Source: RHKX01 sp963826475 | Lineage (GTDB): Bacteria > Actinomycetota > Thermoleophilia > Solirubrobacterales > 70-9 | Direction of reading: 5' to 3' | Assembly: GCA_963826475.1 (NCBI GenBank) | Contig: CAWGXC010000003.1 | Coordinates: 1,674,001-1,738,000, forward strand | Length of the DNA: 64,000 bases | Shown: one piece after another, positions 15,241 through 24,408 of the stretch | How the letters are laid out: every line of letters starts with the position of its first letter | Numbering within the stretch: position 1 is the first letter of the stretch | Notes under the pieces: model-generated | Database searches by the model: none | What the model saw: the letters and a program-made list of their open reading frames with translations, nothing else | Told to the model about the DNA's origin: nothing | Translations under genes and position numbers: made by a program

Positions 15241-17397
15241 TCACCAGTGCATCCCGCGCATCAGATACGCGAAGGCGAGCTGCTGGCGGTTCGCCTGCTC
15301 GTCCGTTGAGGTGCCGGTCGCCGTTTTCGCGCTTGCTCCTCCGCTCCCGCTCTTCGACTTTCCCTTGCCGTCCTTGGCCGCGGCTGAGTCCGGGAACATG
15401 TGGTAGGCGCTGTTGAGGATGTAATCGATCGACTTCGGGTTGATCGCATAGAGGACTTGGCCGAGCGTGCCGACCGGAGTGGCGATCCGCTTCGGCTTGT
15501 AGATGATCGCGTCGCAGAGCATGTCGGCGGCCTCGTCGGGCGTGATCGTCGGGAAGCGGTCGTACATCTTGGTCGGAGCGATCATCGGCGTCCGGACCAG
15601 CGGCATGTGGATAGTGGTGATGTTGACGTTGTCGTCGATGATCTCCGAGGCGATGCACCGGGAGAACGCGTCGAGCGCCGACTTCGAGGCGACGTAGGCC
15701 GAGAAGCGCGGCATGTTGGTCTGCACTCCGATCGAGCTGACGTCGATGATCTGGCCCGAGCGGCGCTGCCTCATCACGGGCAGCAGCCGCAGGATCAGCC
15801 GGACGGGGCCGAAGTAGTTGAGCTGCATCGTCCGCTCGAAGTCATGAAAGCGGTCGTAGGAGAGCGCGATCGAGCGCCGGATCGAGCGGCCGGCGTTGTT
15901 GATCAGGATGTCGACGTGACCGTGCTGGTCGAGCACCTCGGCGCACATCCGGTCGACGTCGTCCATGTCGGAGAGGTCGCAGCGGTGGATGTGGGCGACG
16001 CCGCCTCCGTCGACGATCTGGTCGCGCGTCTCCTCGAGCTTCTCCGGCGTCCGGGCGACGAGCAGGACGATGCCGCCGGCGTCGGCGATCTTCAGGGCGG
16101 CGGACTTGCCGATCCCCGACGACGCGCCGGTGACCATCACGACGCTGCCGCGAACCGCCTTCTCGAGCGATGTGTTGCCCTGCAGTCGCCGGGCGAAGCG
16201 CATCAACTCATCGGGGATCTGCTGCTCGATGATCTGAGCGATCCCGCCGACGAGGCCGGCGCGCCCGCGTGCGGCGCCGACGAGCGTGCGATCGCGGAAC
16301 AGGTCCGGGTCGAGGTGACGGGCCCAGTAATCCCAGAGCTTGCCGGCGTACGCCTCCAGCGGCGGGACCGAGATGTCGGTGCCCGCAAGCGCCGCCTGCG
16401 TCCGGCGGGAGTCGAAGTGGGTCGGGTAGTTGAGGTAGACGAGAACCGAGCGCGGGATGCCGAAGTCGGCGAGAACACGATCGGTGATCCCGTTTGCGAA
16501 CGGGATGTTCGAGAGCGCCATCCCGAGCAGCGGCTCGAGTCCCTCGGTCAGCGAGGCCGGGGCGCGGACCGTTGACTGCGGCGCGTGCGCGGCACGGGCG
16601 AACACATCGATCACCTCTCCGGCGCTCAACGGGTTCGGGTCCGTGAGGCTGAAGGCGCGGCCATCGAGGCCGTCCTGATGAGCGATGTGGTCCATCGCCC
16701 TGACGACGAAGTCGACGGGCACGATGTTGATCTCGCGGCCCTCCACGCCGGGCATCGGCATCCACTGCGGCACGACCTGGCGGATCCGGCGGATCAGCTT
16801 GAAGAAGTAGTAGGGCCCGTCGACCTTGTCCATCTCGCCCGTCTCGGAATGGCCGACCACGATCCCCGGCCGGTAGACCCGCCACGGTCGCGTGCACTCC
16901 TCGCGGACGACCCGCTCGGACTCGTGCTTGGTCTGGAAGTAGGGGTTGTTGTCGACGTTCTGCGCCTCGTCGAACATGTCCTCGCGCCAGGTGCCCTTGT
17001 AGAGGCCGGCGGCGGCGATCGAGCTGGTCATGTGCACGATCCCGGCCTTGACCGCCTCCGCCAGCTGCACCATGTGGCGCGTTCCCTCGACGTTGGCGAC
17101 CCGCTGCGATTCGGCGTCCGCCTTCATGTCGTAGATCGCCGCGAGGTGGAAGAGATGATCGACGTTGCCGGTGAGCATCTCGATGTCGGAGTCGGAGACC
17201 CCGAGCTTGGGCTGGGACAGATCGCCGACGACCCCGACCACGCGGGTATCGTCGACCCCCCACCGATTGCGCAGCTCTTCGAGGCGGCCCTTCGAGCCCT
17301 CACGGACGAGCACGTAGACGGTGCCCTCGCGCTCGAGCAGCAGCTCGACCAGATTGCGGCCGATGAAGCCGGTGGCGCCAGTGACGAAATAAGCCAT
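15241..17397 (-). CDS. Two-domain fatty acyl-CoA reductase-like SDR fusion
   Basis: 718 residues from ATG 17397 with GGAGGAG 6 nt upstream. Residues 1-360: extended SDR of the NAD_binding_4/male-sterility type (FVTGATGFIGRNLVELLL, TSSIAAAGLYKGTW, catalytic YFQTK, RPGIVVGHSETGEMDK). Residues 420-660: classical SDR (VMVTGASSGIGKSAAL, NNAGRSIRRSI, SSIGVQTNMPRFSAYVASK). This architecture matches bacterial fatty acyl-CoA reductases of the Maqu_2220 / mycobacterial Rv3391 type, which reduce acyl-CoA through aldehyde to fatty alcohol with NADPH. A Lys/Ser/Gly-rich low-complexity tail follows. Possible roles are wax-ester or ether-lipid precursor supply; an AGPS-like gene is at 3680. Substrate is inferred. 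Confidence 0.82.
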   Translation of the reverse strand: MAYFVTGATGFIGRNLVELLLEREGTVYVLVREGSKGRLEELRNRWGVDDTRVVGVVGDLSQPKLGVSDSDIEMLTGNVDHLFHLAAIYDMKADAESQRVANVEGTRHMVQLAEAVKAGIVHMTSSIAAAGLYKGTWREDMFDEAQNVDNNPYFQTKHESERVVREECTRPWRVYRPGIVVGHSETGEMDKVDGPYYFFKLIRRIRQVVPQWMPMPGVEGREINIVPVDFVVRAMDHIAHQDGLDGRAFSLTDPNPLSAGEVIDVFARAAHAPQSTVRAPASLTEGLEPLLGMALSNIPFANGITDRVLADFGIPRSVLVYLNYPTHFDSRRTQAALAGTDISVPPLEAYAGKLWDYWARHLDPDLFRDRTLVGAARGRAGLVGGIAQIIEQQIPDELMRFARRLQGNTSLEKAVRGSVVMVTGASSGIGKSAALKIADAGGIVLLVARTPEKLEETRDQIVDGGGVAHIHRCDLSDMDDVDRMCAEVLDQHGHVDILINNAGRSIRRSIALSYDRFHDFERTMQLNYFGPVRLILRLLPVMRQRRSGQIIDVSSIGVQTNMPRFSAYVASKSALDAFSRCIASEIIDDNVNITTIHMPLVRTPMIAPTKMYDRFPTITPDEAADMLCDAIIYKPKRIATPVGTLGQVLYAINPKSIDYILNSAYHMFPDSAAAKDGKGKSKSGSGGASAKTATGTSTDEQANRQQLAFAYLMRGMHW

Positions 17398-17529
17398 GTT
17401 CAACTCCTCCTCGAGAGTCGCCAGTCGACCACCCATACTCTCGGCGGGACGATCGCATCAAGCGGATTCGGACCCTACACGCTGTTCATCGACGGTTGAT
17501 TGCCGTCCAGGCTGGGAACCGAAGGGGAA

Positions 17530-18933
17530 ATGAGCGTTGCGATCATCTGGTTCCGCCGCGATTTGCGGCTGGCCGACAACCCGGCGCTCGCAGCGGCAGC
17601 GGCGGCGGACGAAGTCGTCCCGGTCTTCTGCTTCGAGCGCGGCCTTTATTCAGGGCGCCACGCATCGGCCAACCGCAACGCCTATCTGCTGGCGTCGCTG
17701 CGCGAGCTCGACGATCGACTGCGGCGAGCGGGCTCCCGGCTGCATTACCGGTCCGGCGACCCCGCGGTCGTGATCCCCGAGCTGGCGAAGGAGTGTGGGT
17801 CCCGAGCGGTTCACGTCAACCGCGAGCACACCGTTCACGGGCGCGCTCGCGACCGGCGGGTCGAACGTGCCCTGGCGGCCGAGGACGTCACGCTCACCGG
17901 ACACCCGGGGATCAGTTGCGCTGAGGTCGCGACGATCGTGACCGGAGCAGGTGATCCATTCCGCGTGTTCTCGCCCTTCCATCGCGCCTGGTCGAACGCC
18001 CCTCGCAGAGACGTCGCCCCGCGGCCGCGCAAGCTCGCCACGCCCGCCGGCATCGCGATCGGCACGCCGCCGGCCGAACGCACCCTCGGTGTCGACGCGG
18101 CCGCCAAGCGCATCGCCGCTGAAGCCGGGCCGGGAGAGGCGGCCGGCCGCAGGCTGATGCACGCCGCCGTTGCCGCCGCCTCCGGCTACGAGCGCATCCG
18201 CGACCTTCCGGGCGAGGACGCGACCACTCACCTCTCTCCTCCGCTGCACTTCGGAACGGTCTCAGCTCGTGAGCTCGAGGCGCTTCTCGGCGAGCTTCGA
18301 TCACAGGGAGCCGCCGCTTTGCGCCGCCAGATCGCCTGGCGCGATTTCTGGCTGAGCGTGATCCGCGCCTTCCCCGACAACCGCAGCGAGGAATACGACG
18401 AGCGGTTCCGCGGCATGCCCTGGAGGGACGACCCCGAGTCGCTGCAGGCGTGGAAGGAGGGCCAGACGGGCGTCCCCTGGATCGACGCCGGGATGCGCCA
18501 GCTCATCGAGCAGGGCTGGATGCACAATCGGGTCCGGATGGCCGTCGCCTCCTACCTGACGAAGAACCTGCTGATCGACTGGCGCGAGGGCGAGGCGCAC
18601 TTCATGGAGCACCTCCTCGACGGCGACGAGTCGCAGAACAACGGCAACTGGCAGTGGTCGGCATCCGTCGGCGTCGACCCTCAGCCCTACTTCCGGGTCT
18701 TCAATCCGGTTCTGCAGCAGCGGAAGTTCGATCCCGACGGGACCTACGTCCGCCGCTGGGTGCCGGAGCTCGCCGCTCTCCCGGACAAGCACCTGGCCGC
18801 TCCCTGGGAGGCTCCCGCGGAGGTCCAGCGCGACGCGAATTGCCTGATCGGAGAGGACTATCCGCCCCCGCTCGTCGACCTGAAGGAATCCCGCGCGGAG
18901 GCCATCTCCCGCTTCGGCGAGCAGCGCGGTTGA
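17530..18933 (+). CDS. phr: Deoxyribodipyrimidine photolyase
   Basis: 467 residues from ATG 17530 with GAAGGGG 4 nt upstream. Light-driven repair of cyclobutane pyrimidine dimers by FADH-. The N-terminal antenna domain begins IIWFRRDLRLADNPAL; the C-terminal FAD domain shows THLSPPLHFGTVS, RQIAWRDFW, the conserved WKEGQTGVPWIDAGMRQL, WMHNRVRM, NNGNWQWSASVGVDPQPYFRVFNP and FDPDGTYVRRWVPEL motifs, all typical of class I CPD photolyases rather than (6-4) enzymes. Antenna cofactor type is not decided. It is divergent from the reductase gene at 17397 and followed by a small hairpin. Confidence 0.95.
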   Translation: MSVAIIWFRRDLRLADNPALAAAAAADEVVPVFCFERGLYSGRHASANRNAYLLASLRELDDRLRRAGSRLHYRSGDPAVVIPELAKECGSRAVHVNREHTVHGRARDRRVERALAAEDVTLTGHPGISCAEVATIVTGAGDPFRVFSPFHRAWSNAPRRDVAPRPRKLATPAGIAIGTPPAERTLGVDAAAKRIAAEAGPGEAAGRRLMHAAVAAASGYERIRDLPGEDATTHLSPPLHFGTVSARELEALLGELRSQGAAALRRQIAWRDFWLSVIRAFPDNRSEEYDERFRGMPWRDDPESLQAWKEGQTGVPWIDAGMRQLIEQGWMHNRVRMAVASYLTKNLLIDWREGEAHFMEHLLDGDESQNNGNWQWSASVGVDPQPYFRVFNPVLQQRKFDPDGTYVRRWVPELAALPDKHLAAPWEAPAEVQRDANCLIGEDYPPPLVDLKESRAEAISRFGEQRG

Positions 18934-18955
18934 GGCTTGTCGACCGGATTGGGGC

Positions 18956-18974
18956 GAGCCGCCGCCATCGGCTC
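18956..18974. terminator. Small hairpin after photolyase
   Basis: GAGCCG (18956-18961) pairs with CGGCTC (18969-18974) around a 7-nt loop, 23 nt after the photolyase stop. No T-run follows. It is a weak terminator candidate separating photolyase from the 2-oxoglutarate enzyme gene. Confidence 0.3.
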
Positions 18975-19039
18975 ATCCAGGTGCATACACTCAGGGACAG
19001 ACACGTGAACGACGCGATCAGACTTTCTTAAAGGAACCG

Positions 19040-22000
19040 ATGCCCGCCACGGAAACCGTCCAGGTCGAGATGCCCAACATGGGCGAATCCGTTTCAGAGG
19101 GCACGGTCCTCGACTGGCACAAGGAGGAAGGGGACCACGTCGAGGAGGGCGAGACCCTCGTCGAGGTGTCGACCGACAAGGTCGACGCGGAGGTCCCCTC
19201 CCCCATCTCCGGAATCCTGACCAAGATCCTCAAGGCCCCCGACGACGTGGTCAAGGTCGGCGAGGCGCTCGCCGAGCTCGAGCCTGGTGGCGGCGATTCG
19301 GGCGCGGAGGCCGACACCGACGACTCAGACGACTCCGACGACTCAGACGACACCGAGGACACTGACGACACCGACGACGACGGGCTTCCCGATACCGGCG
19401 CGGGCGGCGAGGGCGACGGCGACATCGGAGAGGGTGCGCCCGAGGGAATCTCAGAAGCCCACGGCGACGACTCGGCCGATGACGCGGACGGCGACTCCGA
19501 TGACGCCGGATCCGGAGAGACCATCGACGTGACGATGCCTGAGATGGGCGAGTCGGTCACCGAGGGGACCGTGCTCGAATGGCTCAAGCAGGTCGGCGAC
19601 TCCATCGAGGAGGGCGAGACGCTGATCGAGGTCTCGACCGACAAAGTCGACGCGGAGGTTCCCTCCCCCGCCAGCGGGTCCGTCACCGAGTTGCTGGTCG
19701 AGCCCGACGACGTCGTCAAGGTCGGCCAGGCCCTGGCTCGGATCGAGGTCGGTGGCTCCGGCGGCGGCGAGGCCAAGCAGGACTCCGAGAAGGCCCCCGA
19801 GCAATCCGACAACGGCGGGGGTGAGGTCGATTCGGACGCCAAGGCGTCGCCCGTCGCCAAGCGCATCGCGGCGGCCGAGGGCGTCGACCTATCGAAGCTC
19901 GACGGCACCGGCTCCGGCGGCAAGGTGATGAAGGCCGACGTGATCGCCGCCGCCAACGGCGGCGGCAACGGCTCGAAGCCGGCCCCGTCAGCCGGTGAGG
20001 GGAAGGTGCTGCGAGGTCCCGCGGGCATGCTCGCGAAAGCGATGGAGACGAGCCTCACCATTCCGACCGCAACGTCCTTCCGCACGCTCGCCGTCGACAC
20101 GCTCGACGCCAAGCGCAAGGCGCTCAACGGCGCGCTCGCCGAGCGCGGCCTGAAGGTCTCCTTCACCCACCTGATCGCCTGGGCGATCGTCGAGGCCGCC
20201 ACGGAATGGCCCTCGATGGCGAGGACCTTCGAGGAGCGCGAGGGCAAGCCGAACGTCGTCAGCCACGGCCAGGTGAACCTCGGGATCGCCGTCGACATCG
20301 AGAAGAAGGACGGCTCGCGCAGCCTGATGGTGCCCGCGATCTCGGCCGCCGACCAGTCCGACTTCAAGGACTTCCACGCGGGGTACGAGGACGTCATCCG
20401 CAAGACCCGTGAGAACGCTCTCACGGCCGATGACTTCCGTGGCGTCAACATCACGCTTACCAACCCCGGCGGCCTCGGCACGGTCGCCTCGGTCCCCAGG
20501 CTGATGGCCGGCCAGGGCACGATCGTCGCCACCGGCTCGATCGCCTACCCGCCCGAGTGGGCGCACGCCGCCCCCGACAAGCTCAAGGCGCTTGGCGTCT
20601 CGAAGGTCATGACGATGACCTCGACCTATGACCACCGGATCATCCAGGGCGCCGAATCCGGCTCGTTCCTGCGCCGGATCGACCAATTGCTCTCCGGCGA
20701 CGACGAGTTCTACGAGAAGGTCGCCGCCTCCCTCGACGTCGATGCCAGCATCGTCTCGACGGCCCACCCCGCTTCGGCCTCCGCCCCGCCCCTCTCGGTC
20801 GGCTCGCAGGCGTCGGTGGCGGCGCCCTCGATCAGCGGCGCCCCCGACGAGGAGTTGCTGCAAGCGGTGCAGGCGGCCACCTCACTGCTCAAGGCCTACC
20901 GGACGCACGGCCACCTCGCCGCCCACCTCAATCCACTCGGCGGCGACGGGAAGGGCGATCCCGCCCTCGAGCCCGAGAACCTGAACCTCACCCCTGAGCT
21001 GATGGGCAAGATCCCCGCCTCGATCCTCCGCATCGGCGTCGCGGGCGAGACGCTCCTCGACGCGTTGCCGCGCATGCGCGACGCCTACTGCGGCACGATC
21101 GCCTACCAGATCGAGCACCTTTCATCGCACCAGCAGCGGATGTGGCTGCGGGAGATGATCGAGACCGGAACCCATCGCCAGCCGCTCGAGAAGGACGAGA
21201 AACGAAGCCTCCTGCACCGGCTGATCGAGGTCTTCCAGTTCGAGCGATTCCTGCAGAAGGCCTACCTCGGCCAGAAGATGTTCTCCATCGAGGGCGTCGA
21301 TGCAACCGTGCCGATGATCGACGAGCTCGCCACCCTGGCGAAGAAGAACGGCGCCGAGCAGGTCGTGATCGGGATGGCTCACCGCGGCCGGCTCTCGGTG
21401 CTCGCGCACAACCTCGGCCGCTCGATCGAGTCCATCATGGCCGAGTTCGAGGGCGCCAAGGCCCTCGACGCCGTCAAGCGCACCGACGCGCTGCGTCACG
21501 GCGGCACCGGCGACGTCAAGTATCACCACGGCGCCGAGGGGTTGTTCGAGTCCGGCGAAGGTGACGTGCGGATGCGCCTCTCCCCGAACCCGAGCCACCT
21601 GGAGTTCGTCGACCCCGTCGTGGAGGGTGGCGCCCGAGCCGCCCAGACCGGCCACGCCGGGCCGCGCCTGCATCACGATCCGAAGGTCGCCCTGCCGCTG
21701 CTTCTGCACGGCGATGCGGCCTTCCCCGGCCAGGGAGTCGTCGCCGAGACGCTCAACCTGCAGTCGCTCGCCGGCTACGCCACCGGCGGCACGATCCACA
21801 TCATCCAGGACAACCAGGTGGGGTTCACCACCGACCCGCAAGAGGGTCGTTCCACCCCGTATTCCTCGGACATGGCAAAGGGCTTCAACGTCCCGATCAT
21901 CCACGTGAACGCCGACGCCGTCGAGGACTGCATCGCGGCGGCCCGCCTGGCGATCGCCTACCGCGACAAGTTCGCTCGCGACGTGGTCATCGACTTGATC

Positions 22001-23455
22001 GGCTACCGCCGCTATGGCCACAACGAGACCGACGAGCCGGCCTACACGCAGCCGGAGCAGGCGGCCAACATCAAGAAGCATCCACCGCTCAGCGAGCTCT
22101 ACGCGAAGCAGCTGATCGACGATGGCGTGGTCGAGGAGAAGGAGGTCACCGACGACGGCAAGGAGCGTCGTGACGAGCTCAGCACGATCCTCAAGAGCCT
22201 GCGCTCCAAGATCGAGGCCGGCGAGTTCGAGGATCCGACGGTCACCGGCACCGGCGAGCTGGACCGGACGAAGAGCCCCGAGGTCGAGACGAAGGTCTCC
22301 GAGAAGCGGATCCGCACCCTCAACGAGGAGCTGATCAAGTTTCCCGACAGCTTCACGGTCCACAAGAAGCTGCGCAAGCCGCTGGAGCGCCGGACCGAGA
22401 TCCTCGAGGACGGCCCGATCGAGTACGGCCATGCCGAGGCGCTGGCCTACGCCTCGCTGCTCACCGAGGGCACGCACATCCGCCTGACCGGCCAGGACAC
22501 CGAGCGTGGCACGTTCTCCAACCGCCACCTCGTCCTCCACGACGAGAAGACCGGCCTCAAATACGCGCCGATCCAGAATCTGTCGGGAGCGCTCGCCCCA
22601 TTCGAGATCCACAACAGCCCGCTCTCGGAGAACGCCTGCCTCGGCTTCGAGTACGGCTACTCGGCAGCCTCGCCGGACAGCCTGATCCTCTGGGAAGCCC
22701 AGTTCGGAGACTTCGACAACTCCGCCCAGGTGATCATCGATCAGTTCATCGCGGCCGGGGAGTCGAAGTGGGGCCAGACGACGCGGCTGACGATGCTGCT
22801 TCCTCACGGTTACGAGGGTTCCGGCCCCGAGCACTCGAGCGCGCGGATCGAACGCTTCCTGCAGCTCGCCGCCGAGGGCAACATGCGCCTCGCCAACCCG
22901 ACGACCGCGGCCCAGTACTTCCACGTGCTGCGCCGCCAGGCTCGGATCGCCAAGGCGCGTCCGATGGTCGTGTTCACCCCCAAGGGGCTGCTGCGGCTGA
23001 GCGACGCCGCCTCGAAGCTCAGCGACCTGACCGAAGGCGGCTTCCAGTACGTGATCGACGACGACGAGGCCAGGTCAGCGGGTCGCGCGGAATCGATCAA
23101 GCGCCTGGTCATCTGCTCAGGTCGAGTCTTCTACGACCTCAACGGCCATGAGCGGCGCGAGTCCGCCGACTCGGTCGCGATCGCCCGCGTCGAGCTGATC
23201 TACCCCTTCCCGAAGGCGCAGCTCAAGGCGATCCTCGAGGGCTATCCCAACCTCGAGGAGGTCGTCTGGGCCCAAGAGGAACCGCAGAACATGGGCTGCT
23301 GGCACACCATGCAGCGCCGGATCCCAGAGATCCTTCCCGACGGCCTCGAGCTGCGCTACGTCGGCCGCCCCGAGCGCGCCAGCCCCTCCGAGGGGTACCC
23401 CGCGGCACATCGCAGCGAGCAGGAGCGGATCGTGCTGACGGCCCTGACCGGCTGA
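19040..23455 (+). CDS. kgd: Fused 2-oxoglutarate decarboxylase/dehydrogenase (E2-E1) with two lipoyl domains
   Basis: 1471 residues from ATG 19040 with AAAGGA upstream. Converts 2-oxoglutarate toward succinyl-CoA in the TCA cycle. Domains: lipoyl 1 (1-82, Lys47 in STDKVDAE), an Asp-rich linker (83-160), lipoyl 2 (160-237, Lys202 in the same motif), a peripheral-subunit-binding domain (about 268-305, ASPVAKRIAAAEGVDLSKL), an E2 acyltransferase domain (about 322-560, His532 in STYDHRIIQGAESG), then a full thiamine-diphosphate E1 (about 600-1471, with GMAHRGRLSVL, GDAAFPGQGVVAETLN, IQDNQVGFTT and YRRYGHNE). Mycobacterial Kgd and corynebacterial OdhA have the E2 core plus E1 but lack lipoyl and binding domains, borrowing them from the pyruvate complex E2. 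This version carries its own. E3 is not in the window. Confidence 0.93.
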   Translation: MPATETVQVEMPNMGESVSEGTVLDWHKEEGDHVEEGETLVEVSTDKVDAEVPSPISGILTKILKAPDDVVKVGEALAELEPGGGDSGAEADTDDSDDSDDSDDTEDTDDTDDDGLPDTGAGGEGDGDIGEGAPEGISEAHGDDSADDADGDSDDAGSGETIDVTMPEMGESVTEGTVLEWLKQVGDSIEEGETLIEVSTDKVDAEVPSPASGSVTELLVEPDDVVKVGQALARIEVGGSGGGEAKQDSEKAPEQSDNGGGEVDSDAKASPVAKRIAAAEGVDLSKLDGTGSGGKVMKADVIAAANGGGNGSKPAPSAGEGKVLRGPAGMLAKAMETSLTIPTATSFRTLAVDTLDAKRKALNGALAERGLKVSFTHLIAWAIVEAATEWPSMARTFEEREGKPNVVSHGQVNLGIAVDIEKKDGSRSLMVPAISAADQSDFKDFHAGYEDVIRKTRENALTADDFRGVNITLTNPGGLGTVASVPRLMAGQGTIVATGSIAYPPEWAHAAPDKLKALGVSKVMTMTSTYDHRIIQGAESGSFLRRIDQLLSGDDEFYEKVAASLDVDASIVSTAHPASASAPPLSVGSQASVAAPSISGAPDEELLQAVQAATSLLKAYRTHGHLAAHLNPLGGDGKGDPALEPENLNLTPELMGKIPASILRIGVAGETLLDALPRMRDAYCGTIAYQIEHLSSHQQRMWLREMIETGTHRQPLEKDEKRSLLHRLIEVFQFERFLQKAYLGQKMFSIEGVDATVPMIDELATLAKKNGAEQVVIGMAHRGRLSVLAHNLGRSIESIMAEFEGAKALDAVKRTDALRHGGTGDVKYHHGAEGLFESGEGDVRMRLSPNPSHLEFVDPVVEGGARAAQTGHAGPRLHHDPKVALPLLLHGDAAFPGQGVVAETLNLQSLAGYATGGTIHIIQDNQVGFTTDPQEGRSTPYSSDMAKGFNVPIIHVNADAVEDCIAAARLAIAYRDKFARDVVIDLIGYRRYGHNETDEPAYTQPEQAANIKKHPPLSELYAKQLIDDGVVEEKEVTDDGKERRDELSTILKSLRSKIEAGEFEDPTVTGTGELDRTKSPEVETKVSEKRIRTLNEELIKFPDSFTVHKKLRKPLERRTEILEDGPIEYGHAEALAYASLLTEGTHIRLTGQDTERGTFSNRHLVLHDEKTGLKYAPIQNLSGALAPFEIHNSPLSENACLGFEYGYSAASPDSLILWEAQFGDFDNSAQVIIDQFIAAGESKWGQTTRLTMLLPHGYEGSGPEHSSARIERFLQLAAEGNMRLANPTTAAQYFHVLRRQARIAKARPMVVFTPKGLLRLSDAASKLSDLTEGGFQYVIDDDEARSAGRAESIKRLVICSGRVFYDLNGHERRESADSVAIARVELIYPFPKAQLKAILEGYPNLEEVVWAQEEPQNMGCWHTMQRRIPEILPDGLELRYVGRPERASPSEGYPAAHRSEQERIVLTALTG

Positions 23456-23539
23456 GCGCCTCGGGCTAGGTACCTGCGCCGGCTTGTCTCACGGGCTGGC
23501 CATGCGCCGCGGCCGGGAACGGTGAGAAAGGGTTTGGAT

Positions 23540-24343
23540 ATGCGGATTCATCACCTCAACTGCGGGACCATGTGCCCCTACGGGGGGCGGTTCGTCTCAG
23601 GGGAGAGCGGCCGGGCGTGCATCGTCTGTCACTGCCTGCTGATCGAGGCGACGGACTCGCTGGTCCTCGTCGACACCGGCATGGGTCTGGATGACGCTCG
23701 CCACCCCAACCGGCGCCTCGGGCTCCCCTTCACCGTGGGGTTCCGGGTCAGGGCCGACGCGAGCGAGACGGCCATCGAGCAGATTCGCAAGCTCGGGCAC
23801 GACCCCGCCGACGTGCGCCATATCGCGGTCACCCACCTCGACCTCGATCACGCCGGCGGCCTCCCCGACTTTCCGGATGCCGAGGTTCACGTCTTCGCCA
23901 GGGAACAGGAGGCCGCGCTCCATCCGTCGTTGAGGGACCGGGCGCGCTACCCGAGCTGCCACATCTCGCACGGGCCGAATTGGCATCCCCACGAGGCCGG
24001 CGGAGATGACTGGTTCGGCTTCGAGAGCGTCCGGGTGCTGCCCGGCACCGACCCGGAGGTTCTGCTGATCCCGCTCCCGGGCCACTCACGCGGTCACAGC
24101 GCCGTCGCCGTCCGCGACGCCGGCGGATGGTTGCTGCACTGCGGCGACGCCTACTTCCATCGCAACGAGATGGCGACGCCCCCGAGCTGCCCACCCGGGC
24201 TCAACCTCTTCCAGAGGGCGATTGCGGCCGACGGCACCGCCCGGACCGCCAACCAGGAGCGCCTCCGCGAGCTCATCCGCGGCCACGGGAACGAGGTACG
24301 GAGCTTCTGCTCACACGATCCCGTTGAGCTCGCGGGCTTCTGA
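23540..24343 (+). CDS. Metallo-beta-lactamase-fold hydrolase
   Basis: 267 residues from ATG 23540 (AAAGGG 8 nt upstream); a GTG at 23522 would overlap that ribosome site. Motifs: LVLVDTGMGL, metal motif THLDLDHAGG (residues 98-107; the usual second His of HxHxDH is Asp101), PLPGHSRGHSAV, HCGDAYF and a final SHDP. The HxDxDH variant occurs in a subset of lactonase-like and arylsulfatase-like MBL proteins; activity cannot be predicted. A Cys-rich N-terminal stretch (NCGTMCPYGG, ACIVCHC) is unusual. It stands alone between the 2-oxoglutarate enzyme and a small membrane protein. Confidence 0.87.
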   Translation: MRIHHLNCGTMCPYGGRFVSGESGRACIVCHCLLIEATDSLVLVDTGMGLDDARHPNRRLGLPFTVGFRVRADASETAIEQIRKLGHDPADVRHIAVTHLDLDHAGGLPDFPDAEVHVFAREQEAALHPSLRDRARYPSCHISHGPNWHPHEAGGDDWFGFESVRVLPGTDPEVLLIPLPGHSRGHSAVAVRDAGGWLLHCGDAYFHRNEMATPPSCPPGLNLFQRAIAADGTARTANQERLRELIRGHGNEVRSFCSHDPVELAGF

Positions 24344-24408
24344 AGGCCCCGACCTCAGACATTGCGAGGGGGGCGGCCCAAGGGTGGCGACCATCTAGCC
24401 TTTCTCGC

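Noticed and set aside
19290..19400. Short regular repeats that could suggest a CRISPR or satellite
   Set aside because: Units are 6-9 bp, in frame and encode the Asp/Ser linker of the 2-oxoglutarate enzyme; no spacer-repeat structure.
21122..22924. 600-codon minus-strand open frame inside the 2-oxoglutarate enzyme gene
   Set aside because: Antisense to the conserved E1 domain; composition is low-complexity Leu/Asp/Gly/Arg with no family features.
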